Assembly (NCBI RefSeq): GCF_014647795.1 | Contig: NZ_BMPW01000016.1 | Coordinates: forward strand, 1 to 64,000 | Reading direction: 5' to 3' | From: Actinoplanes campanulatus | GTDB lineage: Bacteria; Actinomycetota; Actinomycetes; Mycobacteriales; Micromonosporaceae | DNA: 64,000 nt | In this document: in pieces, positions 36,975 to 48,600 of the stretch | How the letters are laid out: each line of letters begins with the position of its first letter | Position numbering within the stretch: position 1 is the first letter of the stretch | The notes under the pieces: generated by a model | The model's database searches: none | Told to the model about the DNA's origin: nothing | What the model saw: only the letters and a program-made list of their open reading frames with translations | Made by a program: the position numbers and the translations under genes

Positions 36975-37949
36975 TCACTTGATATAGGACGGAACCACCC
37001 GTACGAGGTCGTCCATGTGGCGAGCCACACCTATCCCGGCGGGCAGATGCACCGCTCCCTGACCGTGCCAATCGGTCACCAGAGCGTCCATCGCGACCAC
37101 GTGCCCGAACCCCAGCGCCGCACCCGGCGCCCCCAGCTCCCGCGCCCAGCGGTGCAGCACCCGCCCCCGGATCGCCGCTTTCTGACCGGCGAGCGCCCGC
37201 ACCGACAGCCCTCTCGGTGACCGGGCCGACTCCAGGGCGAGACCGGCGAGCTCGTCCAGCGCCTCGTTGTCCGCCGCCACCAGGGACGCGGTCCGTGCGA
37301 GGTTGCCCAGCACGCCCGGGCCCAGCGCGTCGACCAGCACCGGCAGCACCGCGGACCGCACCCGGGACCGGGCGTACGCCGGGTCGGTGTTGTGCGGGTC
37401 CTCCCACGGGGCCAGGCCCAGGGCGGCGCAGGCCTTGCGGGTGTCCGCCCGGGCCACGTCCAGCAGCGGGCGCCGGAAGATCCCCCGCCGGCCGGGCATC
37501 CCGGACAGTCCACGAGGGCCGGCCCCGCGGGCCAGCGCCAGCAGCACCGTCTCGGCCTGGTCGTCGCGGGTGTGACCGAGCAGCACGGCGGCCGCGCCCA
37601 GGTCGGCGGCGGCGGTGGTCAGCGCCTCGTACCGCGCGGTGCGGGCGGCCGCCTCCGGGCCGCCGGGCAGGCCGGCCACCGAGACCGTGGCGATCCGCAC
37701 CGGGTCGAAGCCGGCGTCACGCGCCCAGGCGGCCACCGACCGGGCCCGCCGGTCGGAGCCCTCCTGCAAGCCGTGATCGACCGTGACCAGGCCCACCCGA
37801 CGACCCACGAACTGGGCCGCCGACGCCAGCGCCAGCGAATCCGCCCCGCCCGAGCAGGCCACCAGGACCAGCGCGTCACCCGGCAGGTCGGCCAGCCCAC
37901 GGCGCACGGCGGTGCGGACGGCCGCCACCGGCGGCGGGATCCGGGCCAT
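36975..37949 (-). CDS. tilS: tRNA(Ile)-lysidine synthase
   Basis: 324 residues; modifies C34 of the CAU-anticodon tRNA-Ile to lysidine, switching it to Ile identity. The N-type ATP pyrophosphatase P-loop ACSGGADSLAL lies near residue 31, followed by TVDHGLQEGSDRRA and LLGHTRDDQAETVLL. Its C-terminal region is short, as in other actinobacteria. The ATG at 37949 starts one base after the stop of the upstream zincin gene. Confidence 0.94.
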   Translation of the reverse strand: MARIPPPVAAVRTAVRRGLADLPGDALVLVACSGGADSLALASAAQFVGRRVGLVTVDHGLQEGSDRRARSVAAWARDAGFDPVRIATVSVAGLPGGPEAAARTARYEALTTAAADLGAAAVLLGHTRDDQAETVLLALARGAGPRGLSGMPGRRGIFRRPLLDVARADTRKACAALGLAPWEDPHNTDPAYARSRVRSAVLPVLVDALGPGVLGNLARTASLVAADNEALDELAGLALESARSPRGLSVRALAGQKAAIRGRVLHRWARELGAPGAALGFGHVVAMDALVTDWHGQGAVHLPAGIGVARHMDDLVRVVPSYIK

Positions 37950-37950
37950 G

Positions 37951-38991
37951 TCAGCCGTGCACCCGGGTGACCCAGGCGTCCGGGTCGCCCAGCTCCTCCA
38001 GGCGGGGCAGCGTGAGCGGGGACTCGAAGATCCGGTTGAAGCCGTCCATGCCGACCCGCTCGACGACACCGTGCACGAACTTGCGGCCCTCCGCGTACTG
38101 CCGCATCTTGACCTCGATGCCGAGCACCCGGCGCACCGCCTTCTCCAGCGGGTTGCCGCTCTCCCGGCGGCGGTTGAACTTCGCCCGGATCGACTCGACC
38201 GTCGGGATCACCTCGGGACCGACGCCGTCCATGACGAACTCGGCGTGCCCCTCCAGCAGTGTCATCAGCGCGGTCAGCCGGTCCAGCACGGCCCGCTGGG
38301 CGGGAGTCTGGACGACGTCCAGCATCGAGACCCGGCTCTCCTCGTCGCGCAGCGCCTCGGACAGGGTCGCCACGCCCCGGCGCAGCCGCTCCAGGATGTG
38401 CTCGCTGCCCTGCGACGCGTCGACGAACGCCTGCACCTCGCCGAGGAAGTAGCCGCGCATCCACGGCACCGCGGTGAACTGGGTGCGGTGGGTGACCTCG
38501 TGCAGGCAGACCCAGAGCCGGAAGTCCCGCGGGTCGGCGCCGATCTTGCGCTCCACCTCGACGATGTTCGGCGCGTTGAGCAGCAACTGGCCGGGCTCGC
38601 CGGAGAACACCTCATACTGCCCGAGGACGCGGCCGGAGAGGTAGGCCAGCACCGTGCCGGCCTGCACGCCGGTCACCCGGGAACCGATCGCGTCGGCGAA
38701 CGGGCTCGGCTCCCGGTCCCCGGACAACCGGCTGACCAGCGGGCCGATGACCTTCTGGAGACCGGTGATGTTCACCCGGGCCCAGTCCCGCCGGTCCACC
38801 ACACGGACCGGCGGCACGTCGGTCTGCGCGATCAGACCGGTGTAGGCCGCCACGTGCACGGCCGCCTCGTCGGTCAGGGTCCGCAGCTCGGACACCACCT
38901 GGGTGGCCTCCTCGAAGGAGACCGCGGGGCCGGTCTTCGACAGCGCGCCCGCGGTCGCGGCGGCCAGATCCCAGTCAACGAACTGCGCCAT
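37951..38991 (-). CDS. Zincin-like metallopeptidase, DUF2342 family
   Basis: 346 residues from the ATG at 38991 (MAQFVDWDLAAATAG). Zinc motif HEVTHRTQF near residue 164, with a downstream helical region including LLEGHAEFVMD that probably supplies the third ligand. As I recall the M. tuberculosis equivalent is Rv3626c, in the same place between dacB and tilS. Some members are labelled coenzyme F420 biosynthesis-associated, but the substrate is unknown. No signal peptide, so it is probably cytoplasmic. It overlaps or abuts tilS closely, suggesting one transcript. Confidence 0.85.
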   Translation of the reverse strand: MAQFVDWDLAAATAGALSKTGPAVSFEEATQVVSELRTLTDEAAVHVAAYTGLIAQTDVPPVRVVDRRDWARVNITGLQKVIGPLVSRLSGDREPSPFADAIGSRVTGVQAGTVLAYLSGRVLGQYEVFSGEPGQLLLNAPNIVEVERKIGADPRDFRLWVCLHEVTHRTQFTAVPWMRGYFLGEVQAFVDASQGSEHILERLRRGVATLSEALRDEESRVSMLDVVQTPAQRAVLDRLTALMTLLEGHAEFVMDGVGPEVIPTVESIRAKFNRRRESGNPLEKAVRRVLGIEVKMRQYAEGRKFVHGVVERVGMDGFNRIFESPLTLPRLEELGDPDAWVTRVHG

Positions 38992-39043
38992 GCAGCCCAC
39001 CGTACCCGCGCGGCTCCATAGCGCACTCCGGTGAAACCCCGGA

Positions 39044-42000
39044 TCAGCAGCCGCAGGCGACCAACCGGGCGGCGATGTCGTCCAGCGCGGCCCGGGCCGT
39101 GATCGCGTTCGCCCCGCCCTTCGCCATGATCGCGAAGACCAGCGGCCGCCGCTCCCGGGTGACAAGCACGCCGGCCAGGGTGTTCACCCCGCTCAGCGAC
39201 CCGGTCTTGGCCCGGACGATGCCCTGCGCGGTCTCGTTGGCGCTCGGCGTGGCGAACCGCGTCTCCAGAGTGCCGGACCAGCCGGCCACCGGCAGGCCGT
39301 TGAAGATGTTGCTGAGCGCCGGCTGATCCGTGCCGGCGGCCAGCGCCAGCGTCTTGACCAGCAGCTCCGGGGCGATGGTGTTGCGGTTGGACAGGCCGCT
39401 CGCGTCATTGAGGACGGCCAGTTCGGCGGGCAGGCCCAACTCGGTCAGCTGGTCCGTCATCGCGGTGGCCGCACCCTTGAAGCTCGGCTCCTCGCCGGCC
39501 GCCAGCGCGACCTGCCGGCCCAGCGCCTCGGCCACCACGTTGTCGCTCTGCTGCAACATCCAGTCGACGATCTGCACCATCGGCGGCGACTCCACCTTGC
39601 CCAGCTCGTCACCCGGGGCGATCGTCGCCGAGGCCGCCGCCGACGCCGACGGGTCGACGGCCGCCGTCTCCGGCGCCTCTCCCCTGGCCACCGCCGACGC
39701 GGGGACGCCGATCATCTTGGCGAACAGTTTGCCGGCCGCCAGCGCCGGATCCGAATGCCGCGGATCCCCGCCGTACTCGTTGTGCACCGGCTCGATCCGC
39801 CCCGCGTTGACCATCAGCGGCTGGATCCGGGCCACCTGCCCGTCCGCGATGTCCCCGCTGCCCCAGCCGGTCGCCGTCTCCGGCCCGGTGAACAGGGAGG
39901 TGTCCACCGTCACCCGGGTCGGCTTCGTGCCGCCGAGCGCCTTCTTCACCTGCGCCGCCAGATCGTCCAGACGGGCCGCCCCCGGGAAGAGGTCCTTGTC
40001 GTCCTCCTCGACCGCCAGCGTCGGGTCTCCGCCGCCGATGATCACCACCTCGCCGGGCCGCTCCCCGGCCACCACGCGGGTCTCCAGCCGGTGCGCCGGC
40101 CCGCGCGCGGCCAGCACGGTCGCCGCGGTCAGCACCTTCGTGGTCGAGGCCGGGGTGGTCATCTTGTCGGCGTTCCGCTCGTACAGCACCGTCCCGCTCA
40201 CCGCGTCGACCACCTGGACGTGCACGGTGGAACCCAGCGCCGACGCGTTGACCAGCGGATCCAGCGCCGCCTTGACGGCCGCCGGGTCCGGTGCGGCGCC
40301 GTCCGCCTCGGCCGCCAGCAACACCGGCGTCGGCGTCGGCTCCGGGGTGGGGGCCGCCGTCGTGGGCGCGGCGGTCGGTTCGGCGCCGAGCCATTCGTCG
40401 ACCGGCCCGGGCCGCACCACGAGACCCACTGCCGCCGCCCCCGCCAACAGCGTCAAGATCACAAGAGCGGACACCATTTTTGTACGGGACTTTCGGGGCA
40501 CCGCCTCGTCCGGAGCGACGCCGTCGCCGGTCCCGGCCGTAACGCCCGCGCCGGGCTGATGTGCGGCTTGCGCTCCACGCGGCGGGGCACCCACCGAGGC
40601 GGTGTTCAACGGCACGGAGGCGCGCCCGTAGCCGCCCGGATCCCCCGGGCCGCTCTCCCCGCCACCGCGTCCCGGCCCACCAAGCCCTGGCCCACCATGA
40701 CCCGGCCCATCGGTCCAGGGTCCGCTGGCCGCGGGTCCACTGTCCCGGGGCGAGGTCCCGCCGGGTGCGCCCGGCGGGGGTGCGATTCCGCCGGTGGGAA
40801 GCCCGAGGCTTGCGGTCCGGTCCGGATCCACGGAGCGGCCCGGAGCAGGGGCCCGGCTCACGATCTGCCCCAGGTTGGCGGTACGTCCCGGGTCGTTCTC
40901 CGGGCCCGGAACGGCGGCGGCCCCGGAGCCGGGCGCCCTCCCGAGATCGGATGGCTTCCCTGGCTCGAGTGCCCGCCCGAAATCAGCGGTCCTACCCGGA
41001 TCGAGTGCCCGCCCGAAGTCGGCGGTCTTCCCCAGGTCCACGCCTTGCCCCTCGCTCGGCCGGCCGGGCACAGCGGCTTGACCGGCTCCGGACCAGCCCG
41101 GCACAGGGGCGTGACCGACCTCAGATCGACCCGGCACCGCGGCCGTCCCCTGCCCACTGTGCTGACGGGGATCGCCAGACTGACCCGGGCCGCCGACCTG
41201 ACGGGGATCGCCAGGCAGACGGAGATCATCAGGCAGATGGGGATCGCCGGGCTGACGGTGATCGCCGGGCTGACCCGGGTCACCGACCTGACGAGGATCG
41301 CCAGGCAGACGGAGATCGCCAGGTAGACGATGATCGGCGGGCTGCCCTGAGGCGCCAACCTGACGCGGATCGGCGGGCTGGCCCGGAACGCCGACCTGAC
41401 GCGGATCGGCGGGCTGGCCCTGAACGCCGACCTGAGCGGAGCCGGTCGAACGTCCATGAGTCCCGGGCTGTCCGCTCCCAGGACGGCCCGATCCGGCGAC
41501 CTGACTCAGATCAGCGGGGCGCCTCGGTGCCCCGGCCTGCCCCAGATCGGTCGGCCGGTTCGAAACGCCACCGTGGTCCGGATTCGCGGTTTGCGCATCA
41601 TCCGAAGCGCGGCCGGCCGGATTACCGTGCACGGGCGGTCCAGCCGCCCAGGCACCGCGCACGGCCGGCTCCCCGGGCTGGCCCGGGCCCTCGCTCCGAG
41701 GAACCGCGGCACGGTCCGGTCGCGCCGGCGTCGAGCCGGCTTGAGGGGTCAAGCCGGGCTGAGGGGTCAAGCCGGGCTGAGGGGTCAAGCCGGGCTGAGG
41801 GGTCAAGCCGGGCTGAGGGGTCAAGCCGGGCTGAGGGGTGGTGCCGGGCTGAGGGGTGGTGCCGGGTTCCGCCTCAGCCTGGGGCTGCGCTGCCGAACCC
41901 TGGCCCGGCCGATCCTCGGCCTGGTCGGGGCGGTGGCCCGGCCAGTTGCCGATCGGTCCCGGGCCGCTGGGCGGGTACTCGCCGGAAGGCGCCGTGGGAA

Positions 42001-43324
42001 GTCGCCCACCCGGCACCGCGGCTTCATCGCGGCCACCCGGCAGGGTCGGCCCGGATTCCGGTGCCGCGGAAGGTGCGTGCCCCGGCACGGCGGCCGGAGG
42101 AACGCTCGGATGACCGGGTTGAGCCCCGGTGAAGAAGTTCGGTGCCATCGATCCGGACGGCGCGGCCTCGGGCCTCGGAACACTTCCCGGCCCGGCCTGC
42201 CCCGTCTGTGTGGCCGGAGGCATCTGCACGGCACCTGCCGGCGCGGTCGAAGGCATCTGCGGGCCGCCCGCCGGACCCGAAGGCGACGGCTGCGCGGGCC
42301 GGGCCATCCCTGAGGACGGCGGCTGCGGCACGATTCCCGGCCCAGGCGCGGGCGAAGCGGGTATTCGGGCGGGCGCGGCCCCGGGGAGGAAGGCGGTGAG
42401 GTCGGTCATCGAGGCTGGCGGACCGGCCACCTCTCCGGCTCCGGATGCCCTCGGTGCCCCACCTCCCGAACCGGCCGAGGAGGCTGTGCCTGTCGCCGGC
42501 GCCTGTCCGGGCGCGAAAAGCTGACCAGGCACATGGGCCTGCCCGGATGTGGCCGCCGGCCCCGCCACAGACGACTGACCGGACGCGAGCGGCTGACCAG
42601 GCGCGGGGGACCGACCAGCCACCGACGGATGACCGGGCGAGATCGGCTGACCAGGCGCGGAAGACTGGTCAGGCACGGACGACTGACCAGGCGCGGAAGC
42701 GTGGCCAAACGTAGGGGCCGTCGGCATCTGACCAGGCGTGGATGGGTGACCCATGTCTGGAGTCCGGCCGGCGGCGGGTCCCTGTGGTGTGGGCGGCCGT
42801 CCGGCCGTACCAGATGGGTGTGGGTTTGCGGGTGACCGGCCGGACTCCTCGCCGGGCGCAGATGCCTTGGGAATCGATGCGCTCCCGGAGGTGGGTGCCG
42901 GTCCGGCGGGCGAAGGGCCGCCGGACGGTGCTTGCGGAATGCTCGCCCGGCCGGGAGCCGGCGCAGACGGCGGGGAAACCCGGCCCGGAATCGGCACGGA
43001 CGGCAGGGATGCCTGACTCGGAGCCGGCGCGGTCGGCGGGAAAGCCTGACCCGGAGCCGGCGCGGAGGGCGGGGAAGTTGGGGCGGAAGCGTTCTCCTGT
43101 TGCCAGGGGAACGGCACCCGGGCGCCCGGGTCCGCGGGCGGAACGACGGCACGGCCGGCCGAGGGGGCCCCAGGAGCGGATGAGGGATCGGTCACACCCG
43201 ATTTATCCGGATATGCCGGAGATACTCCGGGCGGACCAGCGAATCCAATACCCTCTTCGGGGCTGGGCTGCGCATCCGACACGCCGCGTCCCTCCGGACC
43301 GTCATGTGAATCTTGCCTCGTCAC
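39044..43324 (-). CDS. dacB: D-Ala-D-Ala carboxypeptidase/endopeptidase (PBP4, S13) with giant disordered N-terminus
   Basis: About 1426 residues, against about 460 for ordinary DacB. Residues 1-940 are low-complexity, Pro/Gly/Gln/Ala-rich, with several tandem repeat families (PGLTPQ hexapeptides; PGDPRQVG-type units). One TM helix follows ([21 protein letters not shown], about 945-965). The exported S13 domain has SxxK as STTK (near 1056), SxN as SDN ([12 protein letters not shown]) and the KTG motif [10 protein letters not shown]. It trims or cleaves peptidoglycan cross-links outside the membrane. The long segment would be cytoplasmic. The GTG at 43324 has GGAGG five bases upstream; an ATG at 43372 lacks an SD. 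Confidence 0.88.
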   Translation of the reverse strand: MTRQDSHDGPEGRGVSDAQPSPEEGIGFAGPPGVSPAYPDKSGVTDPSSAPGAPSAGRAVVPPADPGARVPFPWQQENASAPTSPPSAPAPGQAFPPTAPAPSQASLPSVPIPGRVSPPSAPAPGRASIPQAPSGGPSPAGPAPTSGSASIPKASAPGEESGRSPANPHPSGTAGRPPTPQGPAAGRTPDMGHPSTPGQMPTAPTFGHASAPGQSSVPDQSSAPGQPISPGHPSVAGRSPAPGQPLASGQSSVAGPAATSGQAHVPGQLFAPGQAPATGTASSAGSGGGAPRASGAGEVAGPPASMTDLTAFLPGAAPARIPASPAPGPGIVPQPPSSGMARPAQPSPSGPAGGPQMPSTAPAGAVQMPPATQTGQAGPGSVPRPEAAPSGSMAPNFFTGAQPGHPSVPPAAVPGHAPSAAPESGPTLPGGRDEAAVPGGRLPTAPSGEYPPSGPGPIGNWPGHRPDQAEDRPGQGSAAQPQAEAEPGTTPQPGTTPQPGLTPQPGLTPQPGLTPQPGLTPQPGLTPQAGSTPARPDRAAVPRSEGPGQPGEPAVRGAWAAGPPVHGNPAGRASDDAQTANPDHGGVSNRPTDLGQAGAPRRPADLSQVAGSGRPGSGQPGTHGRSTGSAQVGVQGQPADPRQVGVPGQPADPRQVGASGQPADHRLPGDLRLPGDPRQVGDPGQPGDHRQPGDPHLPDDLRLPGDPRQVGGPGQSGDPRQHSGQGTAAVPGRSEVGHAPVPGWSGAGQAAVPGRPSEGQGVDLGKTADFGRALDPGRTADFGRALEPGKPSDLGRAPGSGAAAVPGPENDPGRTANLGQIVSRAPAPGRSVDPDRTASLGLPTGGIAPPPGAPGGTSPRDSGPAASGPWTDGPGHGGPGLGGPGRGGGESGPGDPGGYGRASVPLNTASVGAPPRGAQAAHQPGAGVTAGTGDGVAPDEAVPRKSRTKMVSALVILTLLAGAAAVGLVVRPGPVDEWLGAEPTAAPTTAAPTPEPTPTPVLLAAEADGAAPDPAAVKAALDPLVNASALGSTVHVQVVDAVSGTVLYERNADKMTTPASTTKVLTAATVLAARGPAHRLETRVVAGERPGEVVIIGGGDPTLAVEEDDKDLFPGAARLDDLAAQVKKALGGTKPTRVTVDTSLFTGPETATGWGSGDIADGQVARIQPLMVNAGRIEPVHNEYGGDPRHSDPALAAGKLFAKMIGVPASAVARGEAPETAAVDPSASAAASATIAPGDELGKVESPPMVQIVDWMLQQSDNVVAEALGRQVALAAGEEPSFKGAATAMTDQLTELGLPAELAVLNDASGLSNRNTIAPELLVKTLALAAGTDQPALSNIFNGLPVAGWSGTLETRFATPSANETAQGIVRAKTGSLSGVNTLAGVLVTRERRPLVFAIMAKGGANAITARAALDDIAARLVACGC
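41742..41867 (-). repeat. Seven 18-bp tandem repeats inside dacB
   Basis: Seven consecutive copies of an 18-bp unit starting TGAGGGGTCAAGCC. The first five are identical; the last two carry GGTGCC in place of TCAAGCC. On the minus strand they encode the hexapeptides PGLTPQ (x5) and PGTTPQ (x2). The near-identity suggests recent expansion by slippage or recombination; copy number may vary between strains. Confidence 0.9.
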
Positions 43325-43477
43325 ACGCCCCTCCTCACCCGTGGCGTCAGACTTAGGGGAGACTAGCGACATCCGGCACACCGTCGCGCGCGGATCCTGC
43401 GGGCCCCTGCATCCAGCCCCGCTTCCCTGCCCGGCGGACCGGTCTATTCAAGCGGGCAAGCAAAAGGGGAGCGAATA

Positions 43478-43987
43478 ATGGATTTCGACGTTCTGGTTGA
43501 GATCCCCAAGGGGCAGCGCAACAAGTACGAGGTGGACCACAAGACCGGACGTATCCGGTTGGACCGGACCCTCTTCACCGCGACACAGTATCCCGCGGAC
43601 TACGGCTACATCGAGGGCACCCTCGGGCAGGACGGCGACCCGCTGGACGCGCTGGTGCTGATCCAGGAGCCGACCTTCCCCGGTTGCCTGGTCCGGGCCC
43701 GCGCGATCGGCATGTACCGGATGACCGACGAGCACGGCCGCGACGACAAGGTGCTCTGCGTTCCCTACGAGGACCCGCGTCAGGAGCACCTGCGCGACAT
43801 CCACCACCTGGGCGAGTTCGACCGGATGGAGATCCAGCACTTCTTCACGGTCTACAAGGACCTGGAGCCGGGCAAGTCGGTCGAGGGCGCGACCTGGACC
43901 GGCCGGATCGAGGCGGAGGCCGAGATCCGGGCCTCCTTCAAGCGCGCCGAGGCCGCCGAGGCCGCCGAGGGCGAAGGCGAGCACTGA
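43478..43987 (+). CDS. ppa: Inorganic pyrophosphatase, family I
   Basis: 169 residues; hydrolyses PPi to phosphate with Mg2+, pulling biosynthetic reactions forward. It has [13 protein letters not shown], the metal-binding signature [17 protein letters not shown] and a C-terminal [11 protein letters not shown]-like segment ([15 protein letters not shown]). The acidic tail ([12 protein letters not shown]) is common in actinobacteria. AGGGGAG precedes the ATG. It is divergent from dacB, as in M. tuberculosis. Confidence 0.97.
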   Translation: MDFDVLVEIPKGQRNKYEVDHKTGRIRLDRTLFTATQYPADYGYIEGTLGQDGDPLDALVLIQEPTFPGCLVRARAIGMYRMTDEHGRDDKVLCVPYEDPRQEHLRDIHHLGEFDRMEIQHFFTVYKDLEPGKSVEGATWTGRIEAEAEIRASFKRAEAAEAAEGEGEH

Positions 43988-44013
43988 TCGATCGCTCCCG
44001 CGAGACCGCTGAC

Positions 44014-44050
44014 CGACCGCACCTGTGGGCCCGCCCCGCAGGTGCGGTCG
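44014..44050. terminator. Bidirectional terminator between ppa and eccD
   Basis: CGACCGCACCTG (44014-44025) and its perfect complement (44039-44050) form a 12-bp stem with a 13-base loop, 26 bases past the ppa stop. TCTTACC follows on the plus strand. It lies between convergent genes and can serve both. Confidence 0.8.
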
Positions 44051-44102
44051 TCTTACCGGGTGTCCCAGCCGGCGGACCCCGGAGAGATAGCTCACACGGG
44101 CG

Positions 44103-45524
44103 TCAGGCCAGGCCGGACACCGCGCCGTAGAGGCCGGTCACCGCGCAGGCCACCGGGATCACCGAGACCACCGTGAGGGCGTCCAGCCAGTCGGCGGCAC
44201 GGCCCAGGTAGGGCGACGGCGGGCGGCTCGCGTACCGGGCTCCGGCCCCCACCGTGATCAGCGCGACCAGGACGGCTCCCGCGATCACCGCGGGCAGGGC
44301 GTCGCCGGCGCCGGTGAGCAGGTCGGCGCCGAGTGCGGCGCCACCGGCGAGGCCGGCGACCAGCACCGGCACCCGATGCCGCCAGGTGACGAAGAGGCGG
44401 GAACGAAGCAGCAGCGCGGCCGCGCTGACCGCGAGCAGGATGCGTGCGGAGAGGGTGCCCGCGGTGGCGAGCACGGCGTAGGCGCCGGCCGCCAGGACGG
44501 CATGGCCGAGGAGCATTCCGGCGAGCAGTTCATCGGTACGCTCGACCGCCGCGAACACGGCCGCCCGCTGCGGTCGCTGACGGACCGTGTCGGCACCGGG
44601 GCGGGACTGCCCGTCCGGGACCGCCGACTCGACGCCGGGCGGCAGGCTGACCGGCGGCAGCGGGGCCCGCCCGAACCGCACGGCGAGCAGCGGCAGCACC
44701 CCGATCCCGCAGACCAGCACCGAGATCAGCACCGCGGCTCCGCCGGCCGCGTCGGTGAACAGCCCGGTGGCGGCGGTGAGCGCGCCCAGCAGGCCGACCG
44801 TCACGCCGGCCGTGAAGAACCGTGCCCCGGCCGCCACACCGGCCCCGGCCAGCGCCGACACCAGCAGGACGGCGACCGATCCGGCAAGCAGTTCCGGTCC
44901 ACCCAGCCAGGGCAGCGGGGTGAGCACGCCGCCACCGTCGCCGGAGGTGATCAGGATCGCGCCGCCGGCGAAGGCGTACGGCAGCGCGTACCCACCGAGG
45001 GCGACCCCGGCCCGGCCGTCGCCGTACGCCCGGGACGCGATGGTGCCGGTGAACGCCAGCAGCAGTGCCACGCCGAGCCCGGCGATCCCGGCGAATTCCC
45101 CGTCCGGTCCGCTGAGCAGCAGGGCGGGCAGGCCGAGCGCGAGCGGGACGGCGGCCGCCGCCAGGGTCGCTGTCCGGGTGGCGGCCGGTGTCCAGACACC
45201 GCCCCGGCGGCGGGCGCCCTCGGCGATGGCCTCGACGACGTCGTCGTACTCCAGCTCCGGCCACTCGTCGCCGGCCGGGACGAGATGCAGCACCTCGCCG
45301 TCGCGTACGCCCTGGGGGTGGAGGCCCTGAGCTGTGGCGAGCGCGACACCGTCGCCTCGCCGGAGCACCCACCCGCCGTGCTTCTCGCCCTCGTCGGCGA
45401 GGCCCTCGCCGGCGTGCCGGAGCACCTCGGGCAGCAGCTCGGCCAGCGGGACCTGCTCGGGGAGCGCCACGTCGACCCGACGGTGCGGTGCGCTGATCGT
45501 CACACGGGCAAGACCGACGCTCAC
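44103..45524 (-). CDS. eccD: Type VII secretion integral membrane protein EccD
   Basis: 473 residues from the GTG at 45524 (VSVGLARVTISAPHRRVDVALP) with GGAAGGA upstream. The N-terminal about 85 residues form the ubiquitin-like domain (LAELLPEVLRHAG; WVLRRGDGVAL), followed by a linker and about eleven TM helices from residue 125 to the end. EccD dimers form the membrane vestibule of ESX/T7SS complexes. It diverges from eccC across a 128-base gap that must hold both promoters. No eccB or eccE is nearby. Confidence 0.92.
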   Translation of the reverse strand: MSVGLARVTISAPHRRVDVALPEQVPLAELLPEVLRHAGEGLADEGEKHGGWVLRRGDGVALATAQGLHPQGVRDGEVLHLVPAGDEWPELEYDDVVEAIAEGARRRGGVWTPAATRTATLAAAAVPLALGLPALLLSGPDGEFAGIAGLGVALLLAFTGTIASRAYGDGRAGVALGGYALPYAFAGGAILITSGDGGGVLTPLPWLGGPELLAGSVAVLLVSALAGAGVAAGARFFTAGVTVGLLGALTAATGLFTDAAGGAAVLISVLVCGIGVLPLLAVRFGRAPLPPVSLPPGVESAVPDGQSRPGADTVRQRPQRAAVFAAVERTDELLAGMLLGHAVLAAGAYAVLATAGTLSARILLAVSAAALLLRSRLFVTWRHRVPVLVAGLAGGAALGADLLTGAGDALPAVIAGAVLVALITVGAGARYASRPPSPYLGRAADWLDALTVVSVIPVACAVTGLYGAVSGLA

Positions 45525-45652
45525 CAGGAATTCCTTCCGTTCGTCCACAGCAACCGTGGTCGAGGCTGCGGGATCGACGGAACTTTACCTAGCATGGGCC
45601 GGTCGTGAAGTCCCGAGATGGCCGGGGCTGGTCACCGGTCGAGGGAGCGGAT

Positions 45653-48600
45653 GTGGGCACCGTGATGGTCAGGCGTGCGGCCCGCAGGCCAGCGCCGGAG
45701 ATCCCGTCCGACCCGCTGAGCGTCGATCCGCCGCCGGAGATCCCGGAGCAGGTGGCGGCCCGCTGGCAGCAGTGGCTGATGGCGCTGCCGATGCTGGGCG
45801 GCACGCTGGCCATGGCGATGATGATGGGGCAGGGCCGCGGCGGGGCGTATTCGTATGTGATCGGCGGCCTCTTCGGGGTCTCCTCGCTGGCCATGCTGAC
45901 CACCTCGTTCGGGGCCTCGGGTGCGCCGCGCAAGGCGGAGATGATGTCCGCCCGCCGGGAGTACCTTCGCCATCTCGCGGCGCTGCGCAAGCGGGCTCGG
46001 GACACCGCCCAGCGGCAGCGGACCGGCCTGCTCTACCGCCATCCCGACCCGGAGCGGCTCTGGTCGACGGTGGGCAGCCACCGGTTGTGGGAGCGGCGCG
46101 GCGGGGATCCGGATTTCGGCGTGGTCCGCGTCGGTCTGGGCCCGCAGACGCTGGCCACCCCGCTGGTGCCGCCGGTCGCCCGCCCGCTGGACGAGCTGGA
46201 GCCGATGACCGCGGGCGCGCTGCGCCGGTTCCTGGACGCGTACTCGGTGGTGCCCGACCTGCCGGTGGCGATGTCGCTGCGCGGGTTCTCCCGGGTCTAC
46301 ATCCGCGGGAACGCGCCCGGAGCGGAGGGGCCGCGTGCCCTGGTCCGGGCGGTGCTGACCCAGCTCGCGGTGTTCCACGGGCCGGACGAGCTGGTGATCG
46401 CGGTCTGCGCCGGGCAGGAGGCGCGCGGCTGGTGGGAGTGGGTCAAGTGGCTGCCGCACGCGCAGCATCCGAGCCAGTTCGACGCGCTGGGTCCGGTCCG
46501 GCTGGTGGCCGGTGACGAGCCCCGGCTGGCCGAGCTGCTGGACGAGGTGATCGGTTCGCGGCCCCGGTTCCATCCCGGCGAGAGCGCCGGCAGCGTGCCG
46601 CACGTCCTGGTGGTGGTGGACGGCGCGGAGCCGGCGAACACCCGGCTCGACGACGCGCTGGACGGGCTGACCGTGATCGACCTGGACACCGCGCCGCCCC
46701 GGCTGCTGGACCGGTCGGCGCTGGTCCTGGAGGTCCGGTCGGACGGGATGCTCGGCACCTACACGATGGATCACGAGGGTGAGGTGGGCCGGGCGGACGG
46801 CCTGACCGTCGCGGAGGCCGAGGCGGTGGCCCGGCGGCTGGCGCCGCTGCGGCTCGCCACCGCCCCCGATCCGGGCGGCGCCCCGACCGCGTCGGCCGAG
46901 ACCGGGCTGCCCGAGCTGCTCGGCATCGCCGACCCGGAGAACTACTCGGTGGCGCACGGGTGGCCGGTCCGCGCGCCGCGGGACCGGCTGCGGGTGCCGA
47001 TCGGCGTGAGCGACGACGGGGTGCCGGTCGAGCTGGACATCAAGGAGTTCGCCCAGGACGGCATGGGCCCGCACGGCCTGCTCATCGGCGCCACCGGCTC
47101 GGGAAAGTCGGAGATCCTGAAGACGCTGGTGCTGGCACTCGCCGCGACCCATTCGTCCGAGGTGCTCAACTTCATCCTGATCGACTTCAAGGGTGGCGCG
47201 GCGTTCGCCTCGATGGACCGGCTGCCGCACACCGCCGCGCTGGTCACCAACCTGGAGCACGCGCTGCCCCTGGTGGACCGGATGGCCGACGCCCTGGAGG
47301 GCGAGATGGCCCGGCGGCAGGAGGTGCTGGCCAAGGCGGGCAACTACGCGGGGCTGTACGACTACGACCGCGCCCGGGCCGGTGGCGCCCCGCTGGCGCC
47401 GCTGCCGACCCTGTTCGTGATCGTCGACGAGTTCACCGAGATGCTGAAGGAGAAGCCCGACTTCATCGAGCTGTTCCTCCAGATCGGGCGGCTCGGCCGG
47501 TCGTTGGGCGTGCACCTGCTGCTGGCCAGCCAGCGGCTGGAGGACGGGCGGCTGCGCGGCCTGGACACGCACCTGTCGTACCGGATCGGCCTGCGGACCA
47601 ACTCGGCGCTGGAGTCACGGGCGGTGCTCGGCGTGCCGGACGCGCACGAGCTGCCCCGCTCCCCCGGTTACGGCTATCTGAAGTTCGGCACCGAGCCGCT
47701 GATCCGGTTCAAGGGCGTCTACGTGGGCGGGGCGATCCGCCGGGCCGGCCGGGGCGTCGGCACGACCGATCACGCCGACCTGCGGGTGCTGCCGTGGACC
47801 ACGCAGCACGTGGCGGTTCCGGCCACCACGCCCAAGCCGAAGCCGGCCGCCGAGCCGGAGGGCCCGAAACTGGTCGATGTGGTCGTCGACCGGCTGGTCG
47901 GGCAGGGCCCGCCGGCACACCAGGTGTGGCTGCCGCCGCTCGAGGTGTCCCAGGTGCTGGACGAACTGCTCGGCCCGGGCGGGGTGATCCCGGGGCGCGG
48001 GCTGGCCTTCACCAACCCGGCACTGCACGGTCGCCTCCAGGTGCCGATCGCGGTCGTCGACAAGCCGCGCGAGCAGATGCGTGACGTGCTGTGGTTGCAG
48101 CTGGCCGGCGCGGCCGGGCACGTCGCGGTGGTCGGCGGCACCCAGAGCGGCAAGTCGACCGCGCTACGGACCCTGATCTGCGGTCTGGCGCTGACCCACA
48201 CGCCGGCCGAGGTGCAGGTGTACTGCCTGGACTTCGGCGGTGGCTCGCTCGGCACGCTGCGGGACCTGCCGCATGTGGGCGGGGTGTTCGGGCGGCTGGA
48301 CGCGGAGGGTGTCCGGCGTACGGTCGGCGAGATGGTGACCCTGCTGGCCCAGCGGGAGGCCCGGTTCGCCGAGCTCGGGGTGGACTCGATGGCGGCGTAC
48401 CGGAGCCGGCGGGCGGGCGGTTCCGACCCGTTCGGCGACGTGTTCCTGGTGGTCGACGGCTGGGCCACGGTCCGCAAGGAGTTCGAGGAACTGGAGCCGG
48501 TCCTGACCGACCTGGCCACCCGCGGTCTGTCGTACGGGATCCACCTGGTGGCGGCGGCCTCCCGGTGGATGGACTTCCGGCCGGCCGTCCGGGATCTCTT

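Noticed and set aside
41742-41867. Tandem 18-bp repeats as a CRISPR array
   Set aside because: Units are directly adjacent with no spacers and are in frame, encoding PGLTPQ hexapeptides.
40561-42132. Long plus-strand and other-frame readings opposite the dacB tail
   Set aside because: Low-complexity Arg/Pro-rich translations produced by the repeats; no SD or domain. The minus frame runs uninterrupted into the S13 domain.
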